Source of the DNA: Diogma glabrata
Taxonomy: Eukaryota > Arthropoda > Insecta > Diptera > Cylindrotomidae
Assembly (NCBI GenBank): GCA_963693315.1
Contig: OY856188.1
Location: 98,120,915-98,184,914 of the forward strand
DNA length: 64,000 nt
Direction of reading: 5' to 3'
Positions 22,036-33,661 of the stretch are shown here, piece by piece. Position numbers and translations under genes: made by a program. The notes beneath the pieces were generated by a model, which did not search any database, was not told the origin of the DNA, and saw only the letters and a program-made list of their open reading frames with translations. The stretch's first letter is position 1. Each line of letters begins with the position of its first letter.

Positions 22036-24312
22036 CAAACCTTTATCGTGAATTGTTTAATAAATCATACACTGATGTATCCCCTGTGTTGAAATATCAT
22101 TGTTTAGGCTTAAGAATCAACGATATTTAATTAGAAAAACCAACACTAATCATGAAAAATATTGATAGTTTTGGAATGTTATATGTAGTTGTAAATTTTA
22201 TGATTTTATTAATGGTTTGGCGAATTGTTTATTGTCAGAAAGTTATCTACTTCACTATCAATGTCGATAAAAATATTCTCACAAGTCATTAAAATGAACG
22301 GATTTTACTGTCTATATAGGTCAACCACAAGAACAACTTTTGTTCATATTTCCATTTGATAACTCTATCATCATTATCATCTTCAACATTAACCACGCAT
22401 TTGTTAAAGCAACTGACAGCTCTACAAATGTGTTGCAATCATGTTCCGATAAATAATGTCGATAAATAAAATAATAAACAGATCGAAGACAAATCACATA
22501 AAAATCAATACACATCCATCATAAAAAAATACGAAGAAAAGGTTAGGTTAAATATAATAAACAATTGATGGTGATTGTAATCATTAACATTTAACCAAAC
22601 AAATTAAAAATAATAGGAAATTTTTCATCGATTTTACTGATTTTCATAATTTTGAAGACAATAATTGATAATAAAGATTTGATTGATTTGAGAAATTAAA
22701 CATCGATAAATTTCAAATTAAACCTACAATAACAACAACAAAAATAAAGAAAAATTTAAAAATTCATTTTATTGATGTAGCTTGCTTGACATGCTTATTA
22801 ATTTAAGTTAAAATAATAAAAATAAATAAAACAAACAAGAAAACAAAAAAACTTATTTTTAAAATTAAATCGATGCATTTGATGTGAATTTTAATTTTTA
22901 TAAGTTTAATATAATTTTGTTGATTGAATGATTTATTTGAATGGTAAACTCATTAGTACTTGTTGATTTGTTGGATTAATTTAATTTAATTTTGTTTGTA
23001 ATCAACAACAAACGTAATTTTTGTTATATGAATATTTTGCATACTGACATTTTAGTGTTGAAGTGTTGAAGTTGAAATTATGTGATTAAATTTCTATTAT
23101 GGTTGGTAATGCTATGATCGCGTTTATGTTTTGCAATATTATTTTTAGCTTAAAATTGATTGAGGTTTATACTGTCAACGTTTTTAATTCAGTTTTAAGG
23201 TTTTTATTATTAAACATTTTATGATGAGTGGCAGTTTTGATATATGTGCTGTACCAGATCAACAATTATTTATGTAAATAATTTTAATTTGGTGATAAGC
23301 TAATCAAACTCTTGTTATCGTGAGAAGATTTTCGTATAGTTTGATTTTTTTATGTCTTAAGATAAACACATTCAAATAACTCCTTTTCTAAACGCCTTTA
23401 ACCAAAAGGCTTTTGTTTTCATACATTAAAGTATGCTACGTGTGCGTTAAGTTGTAACTGCTTGAGATGTAAACTATTTGAATGGAAATAAAGTTAGAGA
23501 ATAGAATTAAAATAATAATAAAACAAAGCTCCGTAATTTGCATACAAGTAGTCTAATACTTTATATAAGGTGTTTGATACTGCTTGTGTTCTTTCTGCAT
23601 TTTTTAAATTAAAACCAACATGCAAATTAAATGAGCTTCTACGTAGTTTTGCTTTTTAGAAATAATTTTGATCAGCTTAATCTCTTTTGATTTGAAAACT
23701 CAATAAGGAGACACAAAGATGAAAAAAAAACAAACCTTTTGCAGTACGACCAACTTCGGTAAATTTCCATTTGGTAAATAAAATATTGTGCTTGGTTATA
23801 AATTACATGTGGATGTACTGCTTTGTTGCTTTGTTTAATTGGGATGAAAATGTAATTGAGACGATATAGTTATTGTAAAAAAATAAAAAAATATTTATAG
23901 AAGAATTATGAATGATTTAAATTCCTATAGACACCTGGGTGAATTTTTTGAGAAATATTGTCCAAACGCACGGTTTTTGAATGTTAATGTCACAGTGGAT
24001 CAAAGTTCACGTCAGCTGACGGACACATTAAACCCTATAGTTTGCAGCTAACATATCATGAAGAAAAAATCGTGAGTGGCTAGAAACTAAAATGACATAG
24101 ACCCGCAAGTAGAGTAGTGTTTTTTTTAACGACCAACAACAACGATTTACTATTGAGTTTTCCTCCTTAAGTAAACAATTTTTCGTTCGATAATAAATGT
24201 TGTGTTTCAGGATTTACAATATGTAGTAAATACTGTTCTCAATTTTGAATATAAGAACAACAAAAACAAAAGACCTCAAAAGAACCTCATGTTTTTTTAA
24301 AATTTTAATACA
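22036..24312. other. AT-rich non-coding tract
   Basis: No recognisable gene. Near 24120-24240 there is a faint match to the LINE 3' tail (TGTTGTGTTTCAGGATTTACAATATGT), too diverged to be certain. Confidence 0.45.
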
Positions 24313-24410
24313 TTTTTTTTTATGAAATGTGTTGCGCAATAGAAATTACAATATCTTAAAATAATACAAAGATTCCGTTTTAGCCCTAAGTCCATAACTA
24401 TTTCGATCGT
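24313..24410 (-). mobile_element. Diverged LINE 3'-end fragment
   Basis: TGTTGCGCAATAGAAATTAC, then AATACAAAGATTCCGTTTTAG and CCCTAAGTCCATAAC, align in order with the 3' end of the 12.7 kb LINE (GTGCTGTGTAGTAGGAATTAC, ACACAAAGATACCTTTTAAG, CCCAGGTCCCACAAC). It is shorter and more diverged than the 21.5 kb copy. Confidence 0.65.
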
Positions 24411-24548
24411 ACATCAATATTCCAGTTAAGAAAGTAAAAAAAATTAAATTAAAAATAAATATAATAAAAGGTCAAATCACATGGTGTCTTACATAAAATA
24501 AAAAAACATCTGAAATGCGGTTTAACTCCTTGTCCATGTGTGTTGAAG

Positions 24549-24612
24549 GGGCTGGTGGCTAGTACGTTAAACTCATATTCAGCGGAACAGGGTTCGACTT
24601 CCATCTAGGTTA
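24549..24612 (+). repeat. tRNA-like (pol III promoter) segment, probable SINE head
   Basis: An A-box-like TGGCTAGTACGTTAAA at 24556 and a B-box-like GGGTTCGACTTCC at 24590 lie about 35 bp apart, the spacing expected of tRNA-derived promoters. The anticodon arm is not tRNA-like. A SINE head or decayed tRNA copy is inferred; the downstream body boundary is not visible. Confidence 0.45.
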
Positions 24613-25140
24613 AAGTGTTTTTACATTATCAACCATCGACACACCAGTGTTCCAATTAACCGATAGTCAACAAATATGGTTGATAAATTGGAAAAGTACT
24701 CTATAGATTGATCACCCATATAAAATTAAGCAATAGAATTAAGTCTTTAAGAGAAATTTGATCATAAAATTGAGCGAATTTGAGATCATAACAGATGAGT
24801 AACACTTGTTGACAACCTACGTTCCTATATGGAAAATATATGGCCAGAAGGCACCCTAATATGGCTGGAAAATTACAAAACAATATAACAATAAAAGACT
24901 ACAGAAAATAATAGATTACAGAAAAATACCATCAATTTAACAACTTAATAGGCCAACATTTTGTATGAAAAGTATGCAATAACACTGCTAGTCAAAGATT
25001 ATGTCACTAGCTTTATTAAAAATAAATGACGTGCCCACAAAATGCGATTATATGCGGTGTATTATCATAGAACACAAATCATCAAGCTACAGCCAAAGCA
25101 ATTAAAATTTTCATTCAATACATCAAGAAAAATCAAAATT
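24613..25140. other. Spacer, no gene seen
   Basis: No open frame with a recognisable motif. A frame at 24701-24883 (minus strand) is hydrophobic but unassigned. Confidence 0.4.
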
Positions 25141-25863
25141 CCAGATTGAGCTCTCACGATTAGACTTTCGAGTGAAATTAAAAATTAAAATTAAAATTGT
25201 AAATTAAAAGAAAATTTAAGAACAAACCAAAAGTAAGGTTAAATAATTAGCTAAAATATGTAAAAAACTTAAAATTTAAAATATGGAAAAATAGAAATGA
25301 AAAATTAAAAATAAACTAAATTTTTATTTATAACACAAAATACAAAAAAGATAAGAAAAATAAAATTATAAAAAACTAAACACTTATAATATATAAAAAT
25401 AATTAAAATCTAAATTAAAATCTTAAAATAAAATCTAAAAATCTAAAAAACATGCTAACCTTATATATATATTTCATAAAAAATAAAATTAAGTACGAAA
25501 AATTAAAATTTAAAGTTGAAATAAAATACAAAAAAAAATAATTAAAATTATATAAAAACTAAGAATTTAAAATATTTATAAACTTTACTTACAAACTAAA
25601 ACGCATACTAAAATTATTAATATTTCATATAAAATACTTTGACATAGGGAAAACAAATTAAAATAAAATTTTAATTTAAAAAAATTTATTTAAATTAAAT
25701 AAATAAAAAATTAAAATTACATAAAAATCTAGAAATTTAAGATATGTATATAGAAACTTTATATAAAATCAAAAAAAAAACAGTTAATAAATAATATAAG
25801 TAATTGAAATATTAAAATAAAATTTAGGAAAATTTAAAAATTTAAATTATAGAAAAAAATAAT
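25141..25863. repeat. AAATTAAAATT low-complexity tract, left of gypsy element
   Basis: Over 700 bp of almost pure A/T with repeated AAATTAAAATT and AAAATTATAAAAA words. The same composition resumes at 28135-28340 on the other side of the gypsy remnant, so the element appears to sit inside this tract. Confidence 0.7.
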
Positions 25864-26164
25864 TTAAGGTATTATTCGGTTTTCCAAAAATTTAATTGCA
25901 AGCTCAGCAGTTGAGTTGCGAAGAGGTTCGATCAAAAAGTATCGCAAAAAATGATCGAAGACAATAAACATATACGAATTGTCCTCTTTTGATCGTGGAT
26001 ATGGTCCAAGGAGAAAATGAGAGAAAAATATATGATGGATCACACATAGGTCGTTGTCTGATATTATTGACTTTGCTGCTTTTGCAGATATCGCAGTTGG
26101 CAACATATTTTCTGACATCATCTTTCATCTTAGACCAATTATATTGCTGTCCTAGAAACTCCAA
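25864..26164 (-). pseudogene. Gypsy integrase N-terminal fragment
   Basis: YNWSKMKDDVRKYVANCDIC is the second half of the HHCC zinc-binding domain, with CDICKSSK. A frame change then leads to LGPYPRSKEDNSYMFIVFDH, the start of the catalytic core with its first Asp. The remaining core (second Asp, Glu) is missing. Confidence 0.8.
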
Positions 26165-26389
26165 TGTTTGGGCAGCTCCAGCATGCTCTGAGAACAGTGA
26201 ATTGCTCGATAGATGAAAAAAGTTTGAAAAATTTTAGGAATCACAAGTTTCCATTGAGGGATGTCAGTCAACACAACGTCATTTATTAAAATGTTAATGT
26301 AGACCTTTGTGTTGATAAATTTCACATTTAACGCTTTTTCAGATATGAAAGTAATTAAGAATCATTCACTTCTGTATCATTTTAACTTC

Positions 26390-26960
26390 GGCAACAGTGT
26401 GCTCTCCATACAAACGCGAATGCGCATCTGGAACATAATTTAAAGTACTTTTACAATACTGAATTTCAAAATTAAAACCTCGAAGCTTTAAATTCCGGCG
26501 CTTCCAGTAAGATTTTTCTGACCTATGAACCACTTGAGACTACTATAGTCAGTAAACATTGTGAACGGTAATACTTTAATATATGTTCTAAAAGTTTTTA
26601 TACTTAAAACTAGAGCAAATATTTGAGTTTAGACACACTATAATGGCGTTGTGCAGCATTAAGCATTTGACTCATATATGCTATAATTCCTCAGTATTAT
26701 CGTCTCCACCTAAAATAGCACACTTCCTACACCCGCACTACTGGCGTCACACTTTATGTAAAATATTTGCTTCAAATACGGATTGACAACTACCGGTGCA
26801 ATAATCGAAAGATTTTTCAATTGATCAAATGAATATTGAGTCTTATCAGACAAGACAATTTTTTTAACTTCTTCAAGAACTTAGCGAGGGGTGCTGCTAT
26901 GGTTGAATAGCTTCTGATGAACGTGTAGTACCAACCGCTTACACCACGAAATCTTGATAA
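26390..26960 (-). pseudogene. Gypsy RNase H remnant
   Basis: Blocks in order are SGWYYTFIRSYSTIAAPLAK (RT connection), NAAQRHYSVSK (the usual E-R-x-Y-s-x-x-E-x-E motif, degraded), PFTMFTDYSSLKW (TDhxsLxW), and FEIQYCKSTLNYVPDAHSR (RNase H end). They lie in different frames with many stops. Confidence 0.75.
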
Positions 26961-27039
26961 TCAAGCAACCGTTACCAACCATAAAACCCAGATTTTCTAC
27001 TTCTCGCAAGCAAAAGTTACTTTTTTAACCTTAATGGTA

Positions 27040-27960
27040 GTCCAGCTTCAGTCAACTATGTTTTATACTGTTCGAAAGTTGCAGAGGTTATTAATAAATC
27101 GTCTAGGTAAACAAACACATGATCATGGAGCAGCTGAGAAATTACCTTATGCATCAAATGGCATAAAGTTGGCGGAGCGTAGCATACACTGAAAAAAAAT
27201 TGAAGTTCATGACAACCTCATCTCGATGTTGGCCGTTGATTATTAATGCAAACAAAAATTATTTTCAAACAATTTCACTGTGATTGGGACAACTACACGA
27301 TAACATTTTTCTAACAACAGAATGAGGTCTATTTAAAATATAAAGTGTTATATCCAATATAACAGTAGTTGAATAGAGATAATAACTGTTTCCCTGAAAA
27401 AAATTTTTTTTGGCCTTATATCATGAATTGTTTATTTCAAAGTTGAAGTATTTGAGATAAATTGAGCTATATTTTATTTTCACATAAATATTTCGTGTGA
27501 ATGTCTCAACTTCATCAATTTATAATTGTAGAGTTGTTTAAGCAATTTCGTAGTTTGATTCGCAATATGTGACCGCACGGTGAGGTTGAGACAATTGCAT
27601 TTCGATTGGAAAAAGGACATGTTTTTTTCAGTGTAACCCAAAAAACATTAAAGCAAACTTGTGTAACCGTAGGCACGGTAAACGCAGTTTTGTCTCCTGT
27701 TTTTGGTTCCATTGGGAATTGTCAAAATATGTCTTTAAAATCTAAGCTGGATATAAAGGTTATTTCACCAAATTCGCTAAGTAAATCATCAATAACTGAG
27801 AAAGGTTAAACATATCTTTGTGAGTGACTGAATATAAACGTCGTGTATCTAAACAAAGGCGGTTCTTTCCATTTTTCTTCCTGACTAGTGCTATTGGTGA
27901 GCTCCATGCACTTACACTTTCTTCGATCAAAAATTTTCAGAATCAGCTTATAAGACATTT
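27040..27960 (-). pseudogene. Gypsy reverse transcriptase split by a MITE
   Basis: The first part (27634-27925) has AWSSPIALVRKKNGKNRLCL and FISSLDFKD, the fingers and motif A, and TAFTVPT further on. After the 27187-27633 MITE, the second part has HDHVFVYLDDLLI, whose YLDD box (27109-27098) is the RT catalytic centre. Several stops and shifts lie between the blocks. The enzyme would have copied the element's RNA. Confidence 0.85.
27187..27633 (-). mobile_element. TA-flanked MITE, copy B (447 bp), inside gypsy RT
   Basis: Same family as copies at 18877 and 52142 but inverted. Ends are CACTGAAAAAAA and TTTTTTTCAGTG, with TA at 27185-27186 and 27634-27635. The gypsy RT reads up to one side and resumes on the other, so the MITE arrived after the retroelement. 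Confidence 0.88.
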
Positions 27961-28040
27961 ATAGAGGCTCGACTGTCCCAAAGTCCATAGAGTCTCTTCT
28001 CATCAATCTTAATGTCTACAAAAGGTCGTTGATGTCTACA
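27950..28040 (-). pseudogene. Gypsy protease active-site fragment
   Basis: VDIKIDEKRLYGLWDSRASI (about 28020-27963) aligns with the retropepsin start, with DSRAS in place of the usual D-[T/S]-G-A-S. Only this block remains. The distance from it to the RT is far shorter than in intact elements, so much of the protease has been deleted. Confidence 0.6.
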
Positions 28041-28134
28041 TAAGCTCGTTGGTATGATCTCAGAAAAATCTTCATTTCTCTGTTACGTATTTCGGATGAC
28101 TTCGAACCTTCCTCATGCGTGCCATGCTCGAATC

Positions 28135-28340
28135 TATTAAATTAAATTAATTAAATTAAATGAAAATTGAAATTATATAAAACTCTTCAAAAAAAAAATT
28201 AAAATGAAATAAGAAGCAAAAAAAAAATTATTAATAAAAACAAATATAAGAAAATTTAAAATAGAATGAAATAAACAATTAAAATTATATAAAAAACAAA
28301 GAAATTAAAATATATAGAAAATAAGAAAGTTATTAATCTC
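28135..28340. repeat. AAATTAAAATT tract, right of gypsy element
   Basis: The same low-complexity words as 25141-25863 (AAATTAAATTAATT, AAAATTATATAAAA). This is consistent with one AT-rich tract split by the gypsy insertion. Confidence 0.6.
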
Positions 28341-31300
28341 AGTCTGTATAGGAAAGGGTTTTGACTTGCTGAGGTAGTTTTTGTTCGAGCGATATATTTG
28401 AGCAATTAAAAAAATAGTAAAATTACATCAGATACTAATATTATTAATATATGTTTGTATTAAGTATTAAGTTATACAGAGTCAATATAACTAAAAAAAT
28501 TCATGCTCATATCGACAATTATTGTGAGGAAGAAATTGGTGATATAAGACAAAGGCCTACATCCAAACAAATAATTTAAATTTAAAAAAAGAAACAAACA
28601 AGCGATGAAGGAAAAAGTAATTGAGTTGTACGTTTTAAAATATGCTGGCTATATTGCCCCTAAATAATAATCATCAACATTTATCTTAGAAATCTTAAAA
28701 AATATATTGTCTTCTTGAAAAATATTTTAAAATAGTAGTCACAGTATCACAAAAATTCTGAAACAAATTTTTACAAAGGAAGCATTGAAACTAATATATT
28801 ATCTGCAAACTAAACCCGTAGAGTCGCATTCAACAGGAGTGCCACACTTCGGAAACCAACTATCTGTAAAGACATCTAAAAAAAAATCTAGAAAAAAAAA
28901 TTTGAGCTATGCTTTAATTGTCAATTGAAAAATTTACCGATTTCAAACAGGTCTTGCAAAATTACTAGAGGAAAAACAGAGGTATGTTGTAATATTTGCA
29001 TTTACACAAAATTTTCTTCTAAATTATTTCTGTTCATTTTTATTCATAGAACAAATTCTTCCTATGCTCTTGTAATCTGTTGAACTAAAAATTATCAATA
29101 AATTATTACGATTTATCAAAGTTATAATAGTTCCTCTCATAACACACCGTGGTTTTTAACAATGTACGTTTAATGTTTAAACTAACTATGTTTGAAAATA
29201 AAGTAACAAATATAGTGTGAAATTATTCCATTTGCTTTTGAAAAATATTTTAAGTCGAGACCTTTGCTCCCTAGAGTTAGAACATATATATTTATCATTG
29301 AAACATTATAATTTTACTCAATGAGAAATAACTAAAACTCGTAAAAGTCATAAGTATATCATTGAACTAAATCCATAAAATCCATCATAGAACAGATAAT
29401 ACAAAACAAGGTTTTAAGTTCTGAATCTCAACAAAGATTTGCTCATCACTTTTGAAACCAACAATACCATAAATAAGCAATTCTGTTAAATCGATAAAAT
29501 ACGAGATGTCTTACAAACTCAACCCACCTCTGAACGAATATTCAGATTTTGTCACTTTGAACTGAGAGGCATTAAACTACACAAATTGATAGTAATCATC
29601 ATAACAAACAGTAATAATTGTTCAATATTTCCTGGTTGGTTATTATTTTCAACTAAAACGTGACTCAAAATGACATGTTTGATTTTTGATTAAAATAATA
29701 AAACTTATTTATGTAACGTACGTTGTTATTCTTGTTTATTGATATACACCAAAATAATTTTTCATATTTAAATCAATCTTAAAAATCATATCGTTTCTTA
29801 CGAAAACACAAAAAAATGGTTTCCGTAGGTCTATCATAAATATTATCTTTGCCCCAATTTGTCATTTATACAAAAAAACAAACAAATCATAATTTTCTTA
29901 ATTAATAAATATTTTTAACAGTTAAACATAATTTTTTGTAAATATTATAAAACATTACGTATTGTGAAACAAAGAATTGATGATAAATGATAATATTCTT
30001 ACCGTGAAATTGTTAATGATTAGCTCATAGAAATTTTTCTTTTATTTATTTCCATTTCATTACAACAACAAAAAATTAAAAGAAAAATTACTGTGCAAAA
30101 AACAACAAAACTTAAAATACGCGTGATGATGATAATCATGAATATTGATGACGAATGGGTTACACTCGTTCTGTATAAAAAAAATAAAATTATGTTGATA
30201 ATAATGGATTTAAAAAGCAGCAACAAGAAAATTTAATGATGAAGAAGAATGCGGTAGGTATTTATTATACGTTACTGGAGAAATTGTTTTGTGATAGGCG
30301 GGTTAAATTGATTTGCCCATTTCGATTGTCAATAATTAAAGTAAATAAATATCGTTTTGATTGAATTAAAAAAATTAATGCTTCAGGTTACCGATAATAT
30401 ATCATCTACCACACATGAAGTTTTTTTTTCTATACTAGAAACATCAATTGACATTATGGCGATTATAATTTTCCTTTCATAAAATTAGTGAATATGTTTA
30501 ATTAAAAATTTGTTACTTCAAGTTGATGATTTTTTAAATACAATTTGTTTGTTTTATTCATCAAAATACAAGATTTGAATGGTTACAAAGGCAATGTTGA
30601 TGACCATATCAATCGATTAATCAATTTTGTTAAGTACATAATAGACTGGCTATATTTGGCAAAATAAAAAAATTATTTTCTAAATGTTTTCAAGTGACAA
30701 GGTAAAATTGTCTATGACATTGAAAACTACATTCTTTTATATTTTAATATTTCTAACGAAAGTCCAATCAGTAATTTTTTTTTATTAATATTTTCTTCAA
30801 GAGACAATAAAAATATTCATATTTATTAGTTTCTATTAAATTATTATAAGCAAGCAATATATCATATTATATCACCACAATCAAATAGTTAATTACAAAC
30901 AATTTCAGATGTAGTTTTCCTTATTCTAGAAAATCCATCAATTTTCTTATTAATAAAATTCTAATTACAATATTGTTGTGAATTTTAAATAAGGCTTTAT
31001 GATTTATTATATTGAACCGCAGGCAATCCCATAACAATATTTTTTTTAATCCTATGTCATGTTAGATTTGTGTTTATTGACATGTGGGAGCCACTTACTT
31101 TTTAATTTGCCGTTATATTTTATATTCTATGTTCCATCAATCAGGCCAAGCTATTATGAATTTGACTTTGACATGTAAAACAAAAAAAAATTTAAAAGTG
31201 ATAATGAATATATTTAATTCGAATAATTAATAATTATATAGATTTTTGTTAATTATAATGTTATGTTTGTTACATCTAAATTAAAGCGAATAAATGGTAT

Positions 31301-32013
31301 TTTTAAATTAACAAATGTCATAAAATATGAGGAAAAAAAATTGCCGCTGGTTATTTTAATGCTTTGTATAAAATTAGATTAATGGCGAAGGTGAAATTTA
31401 ATTACAAAGGTTTAGTATGAATAGATGATTTTTGCAGATCACTTTAGCATAAAAACGAACTATAAAAATTTTTATTTATGGTATATATTGTTGAAGGTGA
31501 TGTTTTAAATTAAAAAAGAATATAAAATTATTATATTAGTTTACAAAACAATAAATATCAATACGTTCTAGGATATGGTATTAAGTAAAAGTAGAAGTTT
31601 CTTTAAACCAATGCCGAGCTTGGTCTTATTATATTGTAAGCAAAAAAATGTATAAAAATAACGATGACTTAATACTATGTTCTCGTTCTACTATGTATAA
31701 ACGACCTCACTTTCGAAACTTATGTTTAATCCCGAGACTACTTTTGTTAGAACACTGCTACTATTATACTTCTCAACTTAAATGTGTATCATATCTTCAA
31801 TTGTCTATATAGTTTATGACTACGAATGACTGTTTTCGCACAAACAAAAAAGCACTTGTCTGTAATTTTAGTATGTTTTGAGTAACTAGTAAATCTTTAA
31901 TGTATAAAAAAGCTACTTTTTGAAATCGTAATGTTTGAAAAATTAAAATCATATACAAATATAAATTTTTTTATCAGTATAATATTTTAATAAATTCCTC
32001 ATTCCTCACCTCA
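28341..32013. other. Long AT-rich non-coding tract
   Basis: About 3.6 kb without a recognisable gene. The frame at 30020-30226 (minus strand) is a hydrophobic low-complexity stretch. GAACCGCAGGCAATCCCATAAC near 31016 resembles a single unit of the 4.2 kb satellite. Confidence 0.5.
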
Positions 32014-32229
32014 TCAGTCTTTCAAATCGGATATGGTCGCTTTAAGATCATCGGTTTTTTGTTTCGATTTGCCAGCAATTTTCATGTGTGCTACTTTTGG
32101 AACAAAACCAAAATTGGGCTGCCAAAAATTCAGGTAGGAGCACAATTCTTGATCACGTGACGTACACTCTTCCTTAAAAATTAAATCCCAGTTATCAAGA
32201 TTCAATTTTTCAAGATCTCCCTGCTATTG
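32014..32229 (-). CDS. Unassigned exon-like frame (~70 codons)
   Basis: The minus strand reads GDLEKLNLDNWDLIFKEE and on to ATISDLKD, then TGA. Composition is that of a normal soluble protein, unlike nearby AT-driven frames. Directly upstream is a plausible splice acceptor (GGCAATAG, then CAGGGAGATC near 32229), so this could be a last exon. It lies 80 bp beyond the end of the Crypton frame on the same strand, but that frame already ends in its usual C-terminal sequence. I do not recognise the family. It could be a host gene piece or part of the mobile element. Confidence 0.4.
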
Positions 32230-32309
32230 CCAGTGCGCAGGTGTATGTCATATTACTTAAAATTATTGGGTTTTAAAAAACAAATTAAGACGCAATTTTA
32301 AATATTTGT

Positions 32310-33601
32310 TTATTTATTATACACTTTATTTATGAGAATAAATACAAAAATACATTTATTATTAAAATTCTGGCAATTGAAAACGCAATTATTAAAATTT
32401 ATCATTGAACTAGAGCGTCGTTCCGAAACAACGCTGGATGAAGTTGAGGTAGAAAGCGAAAAAACATCAAATTCATTGTTTTCGCTGTTTCTCATTTTCT
32501 GAATGGCTTGCGCGTGGAACTCTTTATCAAGTTGCAAATACGGTTTTTTTGAACTGATATTTCCATGGCCCGTTATTTTAGTTAATCTGTTTTCATTTAT
32601 TCCAGCCTTTGCTAAATGGCTTAAAGCTGTTCCTCGATGAGAATGGTTTGTGAATTTAAAATTTTTGCAATCAAGACCTGCTTTCTGTGCCGAAATCTTT
32701 GTCCATTTTGAAATTTTCTTTCCACCAACTGGAATATTTTTGTACTATTTTTTTTGCCATTCTGGACCGGCGGTTTGTTTTTACATTGACCCCTCGTTTT
32801 GACAGCATGTTTTTGTATAATCTGAAATAGAAGCAAAGCGTTTAATTAGAAAAAAATCTTACGAAGTTAAAAAATTTAAGTACCGAATGGGACAGATTTT
32901 ACTGGTTAACAGTGTTCCTGATTAACCATTTGCTATCGGTCAAATGGCCGCTGCCTCCTTGACAAGCTTTAATATATAGAATTGGGGAATATAAGAAAAT
33001 ATAGGATTGTATTCAATTCTATTCGTAGCTATTCCATCGAGGAACGTTTCTTCTTTAAAAAAGTCAATCAAACAGCTGGCTGACTCAACTCCCCGAAAGG
33101 CAAGCTCAAAAGACATAACATGAAACAATTTCTTTTGAAGACCATCCGGCGTGGTTTCATTATGAAGTTGTACGATGTTCAAGAATTCTTCTAGGGTAAA
33201 AGCCAATGAGCTGACTTTCCTTTTTTCCTTTTTTCCGACTTCAGCTTGCATCTTTTTTATGAGCAGCATCCCTTGCATCCTTTGCAGATATAAATTGTAT
33301 ATCGTTAAATGGATCTATAACAATAAAGTAGTCCTCATGATATTTTTCTTTAACAAGTTTTGCTATCACGTTCCACATTGTTTTCACCACACTCTCTTTA
33401 TAAAATGATCCATCTTTCTTACGCATATTGCCAGCCCAATCCTTTAAAATAAAAGCAATTTTCTCCACCGAAGTTGTTTCTTCTAATACATGATTCCTAT
33501 CGTCACAAAGTTCTTGGAACTGTTTTCAAACGGATGTTTTCAACTTTTTTGTGTTTCCCGGCGTAAGTTGCTCAATATTCTCGCGACATTTCAACTAGAC
33601 T
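32310..33601 (-). mobile_element. Crypton-type tyrosine-recombinase DNA transposon
   Basis: The minus strand encodes a broken tyrosine recombinase of the Crypton/KIAA1958-like (DUF3504) group. N-terminal CRENIEQLTPGN lies near 33595 and the Cys/Asn-rich tail INFNNCVFNCQNF near 32370. Crypton termini are short and were not identified. Similar recombinase domains also occur in domesticated host genes, but the stops and frameshifts here argue for a dead copy. Confidence 0.85.
32310..33601 (-). pseudogene. Crypton tyrosine recombinase, two exons, degenerate
   Basis: The enzyme class breaks and rejoins DNA through a catalytic Tyr with R-H-x-x-R-H residues. Visible in order: KDGSFYKESVVKTMWNVIAK (SAM-like N part), TPDGLQKKLFHVMSFELAFR with GVE (first catalytic Arg in FRGVE), DSKWLI, then CPIRLYKNMLSKRG created only by splicing across 32822-32883. 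Further on are NHSHRGTALSHLAKAGI (the H-x-x-R motif), KITGHGN (the His box) and KPYLQLDKEF (the likely nucleophile Tyr). A TGA lies near 33530 and more frameshifts occur around 32700-32960. Exon 1 may begin at an acceptor near 33597, so earlier exons are possible. Confidence 0.85.
32822..32883 (-). other. 62-bp GT-AG intron in the Crypton recombinase
   Basis: On the minus strand the donor is CATTCG/GTACTTAA and the acceptor GCTTCTATTTCAG/ATTATAC, with a T-rich stretch and a CTAAT branch-like sequence before it. Removing it joins CPI to RLYKNMLSKRG, a block conserved in this recombinase family. The length fits the short introns common in insects. Confidence 0.75.
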
Positions 33602-33661
33602 AAATTGAAAAAATTTAAAAATATTTTAAAACTGACATATTTACTGAATTGTTAATTATTA

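Larger units (their letters stand above)
25864..28040 (-). mobile_element. Ty3/gypsy pol remnant carrying a MITE
   Basis: On the minus strand, order is protease (about 28020), reverse transcriptase (27960-27040, interrupted), RNase H (about 26960-26390), integrase (26164-25864). This is the Ty3/gypsy domain order. The frame changes repeatedly. The MITE at 27187-27633 splits the RT. The integrase is cut off soon after its first core Asp, where AT-rich tract begins. No gag and no LTRs were found. Confidence 0.85.
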
